NCBI GenBank assembly: GCA_028826165.1
Contig: JAPDFW010000136.1
Location: 442,501-506,500, forward strand
Reading direction: 5' to 3'
From: Anaeramoeba ignava
Lineage: Eukaryota; Metamonada; Anaeramoebidae
DNA length: 64,000 bases
Below the pieces are notes generated by a model that saw nothing but the letters and a program-made list of their open reading frames with translations, ran no database searches and was not told the origin of the DNA. The number at the start of each line of letters is the position of its first letter. Position 1 is the first letter of the stretch. The position numbers and the translations under genes are program-made. This document shows, one piece after another, positions 8,913-20,722 of this stretch.

Positions 8913-10995
8913 TTATAATTCCTTATTTCTTTTGATCTTGATTTTGGAAGAAACATTCTTTTTTAAAAATTCAGCCATAGATTTTGATGTTTTCTCTCCT
9001 TCATATACAATATACTTTGGTTTATTTTTTGCAGTAAAAAGAACCATAGTTGGATATTGAGATAAAGCATAATCAAATTTAAGATTATTTTTAAATCCAT
9101 CAATTTTAGCAAATGTTAATTTTTTTGTTTTGGATAATTTTTTAGCTAATTCTTCAAATTGAATTGAAACTTCTTTGCATTCTTGACATAATTCTGAGTA
9201 AATCATAAGAAAAACATCATGATCTGGTTTCATTATAATATCATCCCAATTAGAATAAACTACTTTCTTAATTATATTAGAATCTTGATTTTTTGGAATT
9301 GGTTCGCTTTTGATTGAAAAAGATAATTTATTTTCAAGAAATCTAAATGAATTCAATAAATTAGAAAAAAATTTTTTATATTCCAATTTTTGATAAATAA
9401 ATAAATAAATTTTGAATGCTTTAGAATTATTTTTTTCAGATTTGATTACTTTGAAAAAAAGTCTTTAAGTCTTTCATATGAAATTTTTCCATTTTCATTA
9501 TCTAATCTATGAAAGTTTGACTAAATTTTTGATTTTGATTTTGATTTTGATTTTGATTTTAATTTTAATTTTGATTTTGATTTTGATTTTAATTTTGATT
9601 TTTGATTTAGATTTTGATTTTGATTTTAATTTTAATTTTAATTTTAATTTTAATTTTAATTTTGATTTTGATTTTAATTTTGATTTTGATTTTGATTTTA
9701 ATTTTGATTTTGATTTTGATTTTTGATTTAGATTTTGATTTTAATTTTGATTTTGATTTTGATTTTGATTTTGATTTTGATTTTGATTTTGGATTTGATT
9801 TTAATTTTGATTTTGATTTAATTTTAAATTTTAATACAGGATTTTTCCGATCTAATAAAACTAAAGATGGAAATGAAAAAACACCATATTTATCAGCAAA
9901 AGTTTGTAATTCAGGACCTTCAATCCAAGTAAATAAAATTTCACCTTCAAATTCAGTCGAAATTGCTTCAATTGAATCCAACAATTCATCTTTTGAGAAA
10001 AAATCAAGAAATATAATTGAAAGTGGCTTTGAAGAAGAGAAATACTTCTTTGTATTTGATAGAGTTAACTCTTCATAAGGTGGATTGCGATATTTGAAAA
10101 TAAATGATTTCAAATCATCAATATTATCACTTTTTAAAAAAAGTGTTTTATTCGAAAAATCTCGATAAAATTCAACTAATGGAAATTCTTTAACATGCAA
10201 TTCCTCAGAAATCTCTTTATTTTTCACAATTCCAATCTTGATTTCATTCATTTCTTCTTCATCTTTTATATTCTTTAATTCTTCAATATCTAAAATTGGA
10301 TTTTCCAAATAAAAAAAGATGTATAAATATAAATTTTGTTGGTCAATTTCCTGGATTAATAAATACATAAATCATCACAATCTGGTTTATGAATAATCAC
10401 AGATAATTTATGAGAAGTTGAAAACATTTGCGCTTGTTGAGCGCTATTGATCTGGATTAAGAACGGCATAATAAGACTAAAAGGAATAGTTTAAATAAGT
10501 ATATTTAAATAACTAGAAGATAGAAATAATCTAAGAGACATACCCTCGAATGTACTGGAGAATATCCTTTGAAGTTCTTTTACCGAAATATGTGTCATAT
10601 TGTTCTCCTTCTTTGTATATTTTGATCGTGGGAAAACCTAATAGTCGATATTTCGTTCTTAATTTCTGCGAATCTGAAGCATCAATCATCCCAAATCCAA
10701 CGCGTGAAGAATTTAGGAATGAAGCCACCTCTTCAAATACTGGAAGAGACTTTGCAATTACAAATCAAAAAAATTGATATTTTGTTTTGGAAAAATTTTT
10801 ATATTCAAAATATTTTATATTAAATACTTCGATTGATTTTGAACTGCTTTTAGAATGAAAATAAATAACCATCCATTGATAATCCCCAACAACTTGTTCT
10901 AACTCTTGGTCATTTAAATCTAATACCGACTTCTTACAATTCAAAGAAGGGATGAAAAAGGAAGAAATTAAAAGAATAAGATAAAATTTAATCAT
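8913..10995 (-). CDS. Protein disulfide isomerase, a-b-b'-a' type, first active site lost
   Basis: Six exons (complement 10828-10995, 10544-10749, 10367-10476, 9838-10289, 9450-9520, 8913-9342) join in frame to 478 residues, close to the roughly 500 of classical PDI. A signal peptide (MIKFYLILLISSFFIPSLNC) leads into an a domain with GFPTIKIYKEGEQ and YIRG. Its active site reads SSKS where PDI has CGHC. The b and b' domains follow (FSFPSLVLLD, then KISYERLKDFF), then the classic linker FLENKLSFSIKSEPIPKN and an a' domain with SELCQECKEV, so one CxxC remains, and QYPTMVLF. The protein ends NKEL, a plausible variant of the KDEL ER-retrieval signal. It should act in ER disulfide formation or isomerisation through the a' site only. 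The 317-bp intron at 9521-9837 is filled with repeats. Confidence 0.88.
9521..9837 (-). repeat. Repeat-filled PDI intron (GATTTT/AATTTT units)
   Basis: The GT(ATTAAAATT)...(AAAAATTTAG) intron is composed of tandem hexamers, GATTTT and AATTTT on the plus strand. The flanking exons continue the PDI b' domain only if this tract is removed, which argues against reading it as a KSKSKIKIK protein segment. No AG occurs on the sense strand before the acceptor. Confidence 0.8.
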
Positions 10996-11058
10996 TTTAA
11001 ATTAATGAATAAAAAAAATGAAATAATTTAAATTGAAAATATTTTTTTGATTTATTTT

Positions 11059-13053
11059 TTAATAATTTGAAGAAGGATTTAAACGAAAATCTAAAAAACT
11101 TGATTCATTTAAAAGAAAGTAATCTTTTGTTTCTTCTAATTCTTGTTTAACAGATGAATTCAAATGAGAAGGGAATTTATCAGTATAAAAAAAATGAATC
11201 AAATTTTCCATTGTTTCAAACGAGTTTCCGCTATAGTCATGCACAGTATCAGATTCGTCATTAACAGACAAAAACATTCCTCGAAATAATTCACTTCTGG
11301 CAATTAAAATGAGTCTGTGAACTTTGATTTTCTTCTCTTCAACTATGATTCCAAAATCCTTTGTATCATTTGATTTGTAAAGCCGAATATAATCTTTGAG
11401 AAGAGAATGTTTAGGTCTGCTTGGATTTGTCCAGCCCTTGGGAATAAGCTTTGCATTCTCAAGCACGCTGATAAAATCCAAATACTCAGTTGATCCAAAA
11501 GGAATAAAAGCAGAATAAACAAATTCCATAAATCTCGAAACAGTCACTATTGGGAAATTGGAGAATATTTGCATCATCTCCTGCATTTTTTCTTTGTCTT
11601 TAAATACTGGGAGCCTGAATTCCAAAATCAATTTATGGGCGTAAATGGATCCATCTTTACATTTAATCTGATAGTCTGTAAATTCACCTTTTTGGAACAA
11701 TTTAAGAAAATCCTGTTGAAAAGAAGAATAAGAAGAAATAAATTGCAGAGTTTGATCTTTGGGATAGAAATCTTCTTCTAAACGGCGAGGAAGATCAAAA
11801 GATAACAAAAGCTTGAAAATTTTGAGGTTTTTTTTTTTGAGCAAATCTTGGAAAATATAAATCAAACTTTTGGATTTTTTAATTTCAAAATCCAATTGTT
11901 TTTTAAGCAGTAGTTTCATTATAGACTTTGAATTATTGTTATAAGCAATGTTTAGAAGATTTCTATTCAAAGAATAATGGGAATTTATCTGTGTATCAGC
12001 GTTATTTTTCAATAAAAATTTGATACAATTTAAAGAAGCATTATGTTTTATTGCAAAATAAATTGGAGTTTTAGATCGATATGTTTGAGAATTTACATTT
12101 GTGCCTTTCTTAATCAATATCTGCAACATTTCTAGGCTAGGTTTCTTTTTACAGACTTGATGAATCAACTGGTTTCCCTTGCGAGCTGTATAGTAAATAG
12201 ATGCACGATGATCAATTAGAAAGTTGAAAATATCGATTGAACTCTTTTTGAAACTCAAATAAAAAATTGGAGATAAAAAATTTGAATCCTGAATATTAAC
12301 ATCAGCTCCATTTTCCACAAGAAATTTAATCAGCGAGAATTGGGAGTTGGAACACAAATAATGAAGAGGGGTTTTCCCACTTTTATCTTTAAGATTCAAA
12401 TTTGGATGATATTTGAAAAGTAAGTGAATTTTTGCGGATAAATCATTTGGATTGGAACAGCAAAGATGATGCAAAGGAGTTTTTTTGGTATCATCAATAA
12501 AGTTCACGTTTGCGCCTTTTTCTAATAAAAACTCGATCACATCAAGATCTGCTTGGTTTTGACAAGCAGCAATTAAAGAAGTTTTTGTTTGGAAAATAAT
12601 CTGATCAATTGGAAAATTTGGGCCGATGAATAATTTGATTAAATCCAAATTCGACTTTTGATTAAATAAATGGAAAACTGGCAATTTTGAAGATTTATCA
12701 ACAATTTTTGGATCAGCTCCATTTTCAAGTAATAATTTGAGGATTTCAAATTGAGGGTATTTTTCACAAGCCAAATGAAGTGGATTTTTCCCGAAATCAT
12801 TAACTGCATTTATTTTTGCTCCTGATGAAATCAAGTATGAAATGATCTCAATATTTTTCTGTGTTGCAATGCAAAAATGAAGTGGAGTTTGTGCGTAATT
12901 TCCTTTACAATTAACAGAAGCGCCTTTCAAAACCAATTTTTGGATTTGATCCAAAGTTCCTTGTTGAAAACAAATTTGAAGAAGAGAATTATTCAAAGAA
13001 TTTTGCATTTTAAGAAAAGAAAAAATGAAAACCAAAACTAAAATTTTTTTCAT
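11059..13053 (-). CDS. Ankyrin-repeat protein with two C-terminal BTB domains
   Basis: A single exon encodes about 664 residues from the ATG at 13053. The methionine at 13008 (MQNSLNNSLLQICFQQG) gives 649 residues and may be the true start, because the extra N-terminus looks like a hydrophobic leader that a cytosolic protein would not need. About twelve ankyrin repeats cover residues 20-440, with TPLHFCIATQ, GKNPLHLACE, TPLHHLCCSN and GKTPLHYLCSN as the clearest helices. They are followed by a BTB-like fold (TDYQIKCKDGSIYAHKLIL) and a second one (DFGIIVEEKKIKVHRLILIA, SELFRGMF). Such proteins usually act as protein-binding scaffolds, sometimes as cullin-3 substrate adaptors; the partner is unknown. 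Its stop-to-start spacing from the upstream RasGEF gene is under 100 bp. Confidence 0.85.
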   Translation of the reverse strand: MKKILVLVFIFSFLKMQNSLNNSLLQICFQQGTLDQIQKLVLKGASVNCKGNYAQTPLHFCIATQKNIEIISYLISSGAKINAVNDFGKNPLHLACEKYPQFEILKLLLENGADPKIVDKSSKLPVFHLFNQKSNLDLIKLFIGPNFPIDQIIFQTKTSLIAACQNQADLDVIEFLLEKGANVNFIDDTKKTPLHHLCCSNPNDLSAKIHLLFKYHPNLNLKDKSGKTPLHYLCSNSQFSLIKFLVENGADVNIQDSNFLSPIFYLSFKKSSIDIFNFLIDHRASIYYTARKGNQLIHQVCKKKPSLEMLQILIKKGTNVNSQTYRSKTPIYFAIKHNASLNCIKFLLKNNADTQINSHYSLNRNLLNIAYNNNSKSIMKLLLKKQLDFEIKKSKSLIYIFQDLLKKKNLKIFKLLLSFDLPRRLEEDFYPKDQTLQFISSYSSFQQDFLKLFQKGEFTDYQIKCKDGSIYAHKLILEFRLPVFKDKEKMQEMMQIFSNFPIVTVSRFMEFVYSAFIPFGSTEYLDFISVLENAKLIPKGWTNPSRPKHSLLKDYIRLYKSNDTKDFGIIVEEKKIKVHRLILIARSELFRGMFLSVNDESDTVHDYSGNSFETMENLIHFFYTDKFPSHLNSSVKQELEETKDYFLLNESSFLDFRLNPSSNY

Positions 13054-13094
13054 TTGCTTTTTTTTCAATTGAAATTTTATTTGAATTTTTTCTT

Positions 13095-16000
13095 TTAGTT
13101 TTTTTTCGCTTCAAATTGAAATGAACGTTCAAACATTTCAGTTTCATCAAAAACATTCGAAACTGAAGATTCTATAAACTGTCTAATCTCTTTAACAGGC
13201 TGAAAAAAATAAGGGAACTGTTGATATTGTTGGATTGTTTCGATCACTTTCGAAATTTTTCGACATTTTTCAAAATTGACAAGTTCTTTGGTTCCATTTT
13301 TTGAGGGAAGTGTATCTTTATTTCCGGAGCCAAGAAACACCAGATCAGTAAAATAAACACCGAGATAAGGGATACAAGGGGGATTTTCGTTTTGGATTGC
13401 GTCTCTGAAACCTTTATAGTTATCTTCAAGCGACATGAGCGAAATAAGTTGTTCGTGAATTCGGAAAATTTTTTCAGGAACAGACTGTGAAATTTATTTT
13501 TTAATACATTTAGATCAAACAAAGATAGAAAGTCAGTGTGAGTTTTTATTTATGCAAATAATTATTTTGGATGGGAACACAAACCTCCCATGTTTTTTTC
13601 AAGCGGTAAATTGGCGAAACCTCAAGTCCTGCAATAATTTCTTGAACCGTATTAAAATTATGGAACTCTCTGCACTTTTTTTCCACTTTTATAAAATATG
13701 TGATTGTCTGGACTCTGTCCCGCAATTTCTCGCATTTAAGTATCTCTGTCGCAGCCCAAAGACCAACCTAAATACAATATAAATACCGGTTGTTATTTTT
13801 TTTTAAGCGCAAATCGTGTTGAAAAAAAATGCAAACTTGATTGAAAAATTTGGTAAATTTCACAATGTTTGGAGACCGAATCTCCTTATCTTTTTTCAGC
13901 CATCCTTCTGACAAACACTCCTTCGGTTCGATTGCGCAGAACAAATCAAACTCAATAAGTGTTAATTGGCGAGCAAGTTCTTCGTGATGAATATCGAGTG
14001 TCTTGAAGCTTGTCAATGATTTTGGAAGAATGGGTTTTGGAATTTCCTTCGAAACTGAAATAATCACCTTCTTCTCGCGGCTCTCAAACTGTTTAGCAAT
14101 CATACTTTTCACATGCTGTGCTGGTTTCTTGAAAATTTCAAGCTCGATCGCTTCATCCAAGAAATTCGATATTTCTTTTTGAAGTGATGGATCGTTTGTG
14201 AAATCATAAAAATGAGATTTGATCCATTGATTTATAATGCTGATGATTCTGTGTGTTTGTTTTGATTCCCCATGTTTGGATGTTTTGTTTCAAATTGTTT
14301 ATATTTTAATCGGTTCGCAATAATTTTGATTTTTGATTGTTTTTTTTATTTTTATTTTTTTTACTTTAAACGAGTGATATTTTGTTTTTTATGGAAATTT
14401 TCTTGTTCGTGATTATCGAGATATCTTGAAGGTTGCTCATAAAATCTTTGAATTAATAAATTAAGAAATTCAGTTGGTGTTGAAAAAGAACGATAAGTTA
14501 ATAAAAATTGTTTCAAATAAGCAGGATCTAAAAAAGTGGAACAAAAATGAAAAAAATCAATAAAAAATCAAAAATCAAAAAAATCAATAAAAAATCAATA
14601 AAAAATTGTTTTTTTCTTTAAAAACCTGTAGCACTTTCTTTCGTAAGCAATTTAACTAACATTTGAACAGTTCCTGCTCTAACATGCCATTTATTTTTTT
14701 CGGGATCAAATATTATTATAATATCTTCTTCTGAATCTTCTTTATCCAAAAAATCTTGGCCATAATTAGTTTCATCTTCCATCATAAAATCTAAAATTTA
14801 AATCAAAAAAAAATTTAAATCAAAAAAATTTTTAAATCAAAAAAAATTTAAATCCAATTTTTACGTGTTGAAGAAACACTTTTACGAAGTAAATTAGTCC
14901 AGCATTGATCAGTTAAAAATCGGTCTTTTGTTTCTGTAGATCGAGGTTCCATACTTTGAGAAATTTGAGAAATTGTTTCAAAAGGAATTAATGGGATATT
15001 TTTCAATTGATTTTGAATATTTTCATTTTTTGGTGAAGAATATTGCTTTTTGTTTTTGAATATTAAATTTTAAATTTATTTCATTTTAATTATTTTGGAT
15101 ATTAAATTTTAAATTCATTTCATTTTAATTTTAAATTTTAAATTTATTTCATTTTAATTTTGGATATTATATTTTAAATTTATTTCATTTTAATTTTGGA
15201 TATTAAATTTTAAATTTATTTCATTTTAATTTTGGATATTAAATTTTAAATTCATTTTGATTTTGGATATTATATTTTAAATTTATTTCATTTTAATTAT
15301 TTTGGATATTAAATTTTAAATTCATTTCATTTTAATTTTAATTTTGAATTTATTTCATTTTAATTTTGGATATTAAATTCATTTCATTTTAATTTTGGAT
15401 ATTATATTTTAAATTTATTTCATTTTGATTTTAATTTTGAATATTGATTTTGATTCTACTTTATTAAAAGATCGAAGAAATATCATTATTTGGTTTATTT
15501 GATGAAGTTTAGCAAAATCAACAATTGATTTCCGATCAATTAAAGTTGGATATTTCATGTAAAGTAATGAAATATCATATAAAGAAAGATCTTTTTATTA
15601 TTTTTATTGAATAAATTTTTAAGAATTGCAAAAAAATAATTTTTCTCAAATAAGAAATAAACTAATACCTAAAAAAGGAATACTTGGAAGAGCACATTCC
15701 TTTATTCTTAATCTATATTTTCTATAATTATTTGCAGAAGAAACAAAATGGAATAATTTATTACATTTTCTTCTTTCTGAAATAGTTAAACCCTAAATTT
15801 TCAAAAATAAAAATAGAAACAAGTTTAAAAGAAATTTTAAAATCATAACATGAAAAAGGAAAAAATCAGTATTACTTCCCAAGTTTGTCTTAATCTATAA
15901 ATTTGGTCATTTTGAAGTGCTGAAGAAAGAGCAAAAACTGAAAAGAAATTATTAAGATTATAGCATTCCTATTTTTAGAAGAATATTGAATTAAATTAAA

Positions 16001-19000
16001 TTAAATTAAATTAAATATTTATATTTTGAATTAAATATATATTGAATTAAATTAAATTAAATAGAATATTTATATTGCAAACTTGAATTAAAGAAATAGT
16101 TTTAGAAAGTAATGATGTTCTAGTTTTAATTTTATCATGATTAACAATTTGGAACATTGCCCAATTTCTTAAAGAATCAAAATGATTGAAAGTTTCTTTA
16201 AGAGAAGGACATTTTCATCAAGAATTAATTCTTTTGTCCATTCTTCATTAAGAATTTCAATTCTTGGAATATTTGAAAAAAGTTCCATTTGATAGATTGA
16301 TAATTGCATAGCAAACTCTTTTGGAGAAATATCTGCAAGTTCAAGTGGTTTTAGATTTTCGAGTGATTTTATTGATTCTTTTGATATTGAAAGATTGTTA
16401 AAAGGTTTCTTAATGTTTTTATTTTTATTATTATTTGAATGAATAATTTTGAAACATCAATTTTTTTTTACGATTGTTTTACAATTGATTCTAATCGAAC
16501 TTGTAATTGTTGTGCTGCTTTATCATATTCTTTTTTTAATTCATTTATAAATTTTTGAGTTTCTTCTAATAAAATAGGAGAATCTTGAAAATCCATAGGA
16601 TAACATTTGATCCATTCTAATAAAGCTTGAATTACTCTATTATTTTTAAATTTCATTATAAATTTTAATATAAATTTCCAAATAAATTTCAATATAAATT
16701 TTAATATAAATTTTAATATAAATTTTAATATAAATTTTAATATTAATTTTAATATAAATTTTAATATAAATTTTAAAATTAATTTTAATATAAATTTTAA
16801 TATAAATTTTAAAATTAATTTTAATATAAATTTTAATATTGATTTCAATATAAATTTCCAAATAAATTTTAATATAAATTCCAAATAAATTTCCAAATAA
16901 ATTTTAATATAAATTTTAATATAAATTTTAATATAAATTTTAATATAAATTTTAATATAAATTTTAATATAAATTTTAATATAAATTTTAATATAAATTT
17001 TAATATTAATTTTAATATAAATTTCCAAATAAATTTTAATATAAATTTCAATATTAATTTTAATATTAATTTTAATATAAATTTCAAATAAATTTTAATA
17101 TAAATTTTAATATAAATTTTAATATAATTTGAAATAAATTTTAATATAAATTTTAATATTAATTTTAATATAAATTTTAATATAAATTTTAATATAAATT
17201 TCCAAATAAATTTTAATATAAATTTCCAAATAAATTTTAATATAAATTCTAATATAAATTTTAATATAAATTTCCATATAAATTTTAATATAAATTTTTA
17301 ATATAAATTTTAATATAAATTTTAATATAAATTTCAAAATAAATTTTAATATAAATTTTAATATAATTTTAAAATAAATTTTAATATAAATTTTAATATA
17401 AATTTCCAAATAAATTTTTAATATAAATTTTAATATAAATTTCCAAATAAATTTTAATATAAATTTTAAAATAAATTTTAATATAAATTTTAATATAAAT
17501 TTCAAATAAATTTCCAAATAAATTTCCAAATAAATTTCCAAATAAATTTTAATATTGATTTTAATATTGATTTTAATATAAATTTTAATATAAATTTGAA
17601 TATAAATTTTAATTTAAATTTTAATATAAATTTTAATATAAATTTTAATATAAATTTGAATATAAATTTTAATATAAATTTTAATATAAATTTTAATATA
17701 AATTTTAATATAAATTTGAATATAAATTTTAATTTAAATTTTAATATAAATTTCAATATAAATTTTAATATAAATTTTAATATAAATTTTAATATAAATT
17801 TTAATATAAATTTCAAATAAATTTCCAAATAAATTTTAATATAAATTTTAATATAAATTTTAATATAAATTTTAATATTAATTTTAATATAAATTTGAAT
17901 ATAAATTTTAATATAAATTTCATTATAAATTTTAATATAAATTTTAATATAAATTTCCAAATAAATTTCCAAATAAATTTCCAAATAAATTTCCAAATAA
18001 ATTTCCAAATAAATTTTAATATAAATTTTAATATAATTTTAATATAAATTTTATTATAAATTTTAATATAAATTTTAATATAAATTTTAATATAAATTTT
18101 AATATAAATTTCCAAATAAATTTTAATATAAATTTTAATATAAATTTTAATATAAATTTTAATATAAATTTTAATATAAATTTTAATATAAATTCCAAAT
18201 AAATTTTAATATAAATTTTAATATAAATTTTAATATAGATTTTAATATAAATTTTAATATAAATTTTAATATAAATTTTAATATAAATTTTAATATAAAT
18301 TTTAATATAAATTTCAATATAAATTTTAATATAAATTTTAATATAAATTCCAAATAAATTTCCAAATAAATTTTAATATAAATTTTAATATAAATTTTAA
18401 TATAAATTTTAATATAAATTTTAATATAAATTTTAATATAAATTTTAATATAAATTTCCAAATAAATTTCCAAATAAATTTCCAAATAAATTTTAATATA
18501 AATTTTAATATAAATTTCAATATAAATTTCCAAATAAATTTTAATATAAATTTCCAAATAAATTTCCAAATAAATTTCCAAATAAATTTAATATAAATTT
18601 TAATATAAATTTTAATATAAATTCAAATAAATTTTAATATAAATTTCAATATAATTTTTAATATAAATTTTAATATAAATTTCCAAATAAATTTTAATAT
18701 AAATTTGAATATAAATTTTAATATAAATTTCAATATAATTTTTAATATAAATTTTAATATAAATTTTAATATAAATTTTAATATAAATTTTAAAATAAAT
18801 TTCCAAATAAATTTCCAAATAAATTTCCAAATAAATTTCCAAATAAATTTAATATAAATTTCAATATAAATTTTAATATAAATTTGAAAATAAATTTTAA
18901 AATAAATTTTAATATAAATTTTAATATAAATTTTAATATAAATTTTAATATAAATTTTAATATAAATTTTAATATAAATTTCCAAATAAATTTTAATATA

Positions 19001-19405
19001 ATTTTAATATAAATTTGAAATTAACCGAAGCTTTGTTGGTTGGATCTGAGTTGCTCGAAAATAATGTAATTCCAAATTATTTCTTGATATTTGAGGTGGT
19101 GGTTTCATATGAAATCTATTCTTTAAATGGTTTAATAATTGATGAGAAGACATAAGACAAGGATAAACCATAAAAAATTCTTTCATAAAATTATAATCAG
19201 GATAATTTCGAAAAGTTAATCTTTTAATTAATTCAGGAATAGTTGCAGATTCAATAATTTGTGCACCTAAATATTCAGATAAAGTTGTTGGAGGTTTTGG
19301 TAAAGGTTTATATTTTTTAGGTGATTGATTTTCATTTTGATTTTGATTTTGATTTTGATTTTGATTTTGATTTTGATTTTGATTTTGATTTTGATTTTGA
19401 TTCAT
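13095..19405 (-). CDS. Tandem double RasGEF (RasGEF_N-CDC25-RasGEF_N-CDC25), one frame break
   Basis: Twelve exons (complement 19026-19405, 16483-16636, 16083-16408, 15876-15968, 15669-15792, 15460-15590, 14865-15045, 14626-14790, 14365-14527, 13837-14248, 13585-13767, 13095-13484) join into about 900 residues. Module 1: NQ-rich start, RasGEF_N ([25 protein letters not shown]), then a divergent CDC25 domain ([29 protein letters not shown]). Module 2: RasGEF_N ([31 protein letters not shown]) and a canonical CDC25 domain ([58 protein letters not shown]). It should load GTP onto Ras-family GTPases, most likely through module 2. Exon phases agree throughout except for one missing base near 16208 within exon 3. 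The first intron is 2,389 bp of repeats. Confidence 0.85.
15046..15459 (-). repeat. Repeat-filled intron 6 of the RasGEF gene
   Basis: The 414-bp intron joins the two RasGEF modules. It is built of about ten imperfect copies of a 36-40 bp unit, read on plus as TTTTGGATATTAAATTTTAA followed by ATTTATTTCATTTTAAT. Phase 0 exons flank it. The sense strand lacks AG inside the array. Confidence 0.75.
16637..19025 (-). repeat. 2,389-bp tandem-repeat intron 1 of the RasGEF gene
   Basis: Almost the whole intron is a 12-bp unit, AATATAAATTTT on the plus strand, with a recurrent CCAAATAAATTT variant in blocks and some GAATATAAATTT. The donor GTTAATTTC at 19025 and acceptor AATAATAG at 16637 restore an uninterrupted RasGEF_N domain ([13 protein letters not shown]). 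The long open frames of KIYIKIYI and LKFILKFI over it are artefacts of an array whose unit length is a multiple of three. I saw only one AG on the sense strand inside (near 17248). Confidence 0.85.
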
Positions 19406-19687
19406 AATAATAATAATAATAAAAAAAAAAAGAAAAATGAAAAAAAAATAATTTGTTTTTAAAAAAAAAATAAAATTAAAAAATAGAAAAATAAACTTGT
19501 TAAAAGTTTTGGAAAGAATGAATTTCATTTCTTAAACGACGGGGATAAGAGAAAAAATCCAAAAAGAAAAAAAAAAAAGATGTGAAGTAACACAAACATC
19601 ACTTCCAAAAAGCAATTTCAGAAAAAGAAAGTAAGTAAAGAAAAAAAAAAGAAAAAGAAATCAAAAAAAAAAGGAGGTGCAAGAAGC

Positions 19688-20613
19688 TTAATAGTCATCG
19701 TCGTATTGTTGATCATCACCATAATCTTGTTGGTCACCATAGTCTTGTTGGTCACCATAATCTTGTTGGTCACCATAATCTTGATCTTGTGCTTGTTGTT
19801 GTTGTTCAGCTTGTAATTGTTCTTCACTCTTTGGTTCTCTGTAAACAGCTCCAGATTTTTGGATGCTCTTATCAGCAGCTAAATTAAAAATTTAAATTAA
19901 AAAATTAATATTTAAAAATTAAAAATTAATGATTTAAAAAATTTTCCGTTAACAAATTAAAAAATAATAAACAAAAAGAAAAAAAAAAAAAAGCAAAAAT
20001 TTTTTTTTTAAATTTTTTTTTGCTTTTTTTAATTAATTTTAATTTACTTTCTCCATGTTCGCTGACATTTGGATAATGTGCATTGCAGTATGGTTTTCCA
20101 TCAAGAGCTCTGTATGATCTCATAGTCAAAACTGTTCCACAAACTGTGCATTTGAAGCATCTCTTGTGATATTCTCGGCCCAGTGCAGAAATGAAAATGA
20201 AAATCAAAATGAAAATAAAAATAAAAATGATCAAAAAAAACGTAATAAAAAAGATAAGCCTTTTGTTTTATAAAAAAAGAAAAAATTAAAAACAAAATTT
20301 TAAACACTTATAGATTGCGAGTTTCTCTTTTTCGTAAACCTAATTTAAATAAATTAAATTAAAAAGAAAAAAAAATATTTAAAATATAAAAATTAGTAAA
20401 ATTGGTTCAAATTTAATAAAAATTTTTATTAATATTTATTTTTATTATTTAATTTTTCATTTTAAAAAAAATAAATCATAAAACAAAAAAAAAAAAGCAA
20501 AAAAAAAATTTTTTTAATATTTTTCAATTTATATTATATTTATATTAATATTTTTATTATTTAATTATTTAATTATTTACTGTTTTTCCGCAAAAGTAAC
20601 ACTTGTAAGACAT
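19688..20613 (-). CDS. Small LIM-domain protein with DYGDQQ-repeat tail
   Basis: Four exons (complement 20581-20613, 20308-20339, about 20048-20187, 19688-19878) give about 131 residues. One LIM domain spans MSYKCYFCGKTVYEKEKLAI through HKRCFKCTVCGTVL to GKPYCNAHYPN, with CxxC, HxxC, CxxC and CxxH zinc ligands in the expected order. The tail holds four GDQQDY-type repeats and ends DDQQYDDDY. Small single-LIM proteins commonly bind actin-associated partners; the function here is not known. The junction between exons 2 and 3 is odd. The frame and LIM spacing require exon 3 to start at about 20187, yet the preceding bases read CATTTC and not AG. Either the acceptor is non-canonical or bases are missing. 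Introns are 241, 120 and 169 bp. Confidence 0.8.
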
Positions 20614-20691
20614 TTTTTTTTTTTATTATTATTAAAGAAAAGAAATGAAAAAAAAAATGATTTTAAAAAAATTTTTTTTTTAAATTAAAAT

Positions 20692-20722
<31 letters not shown>

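Noticed and set aside
9607-9837. KSKSKIKIK extension of the PDI b' domain
   Set aside because: A GTATTAAAATT donor and TTTAG acceptor remove it at phase 0 and restore FHRLDNENGKISYERL, the expected end of b'.
11569-11781. Plus-strand 70-residue open frame inside the ankyrin/BTB gene
   Set aside because: It is antisense to strongly conserved ankyrin/BTB coding sequence and has no recognisable domain.
13095-15045. Separate second RasGEF gene
   Set aside because: Exon phases connect through the 414-bp repeat intron without a start or stop, so a single double-module gene is simpler, although a transcript test is needed.
16637-19025. Many long open frames of [16 protein letters not shown] and INFNINFN type
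   Set aside because: They result from a tandem array whose unit length is a multiple of three and which lacks stop triplets. The flanking RasGEF exons show that the region is intronic.
16637-19025. Possible CRISPR-like array
   Set aside because: Units are contiguous, degenerate and without unique spacers, in a eukaryotic intron.
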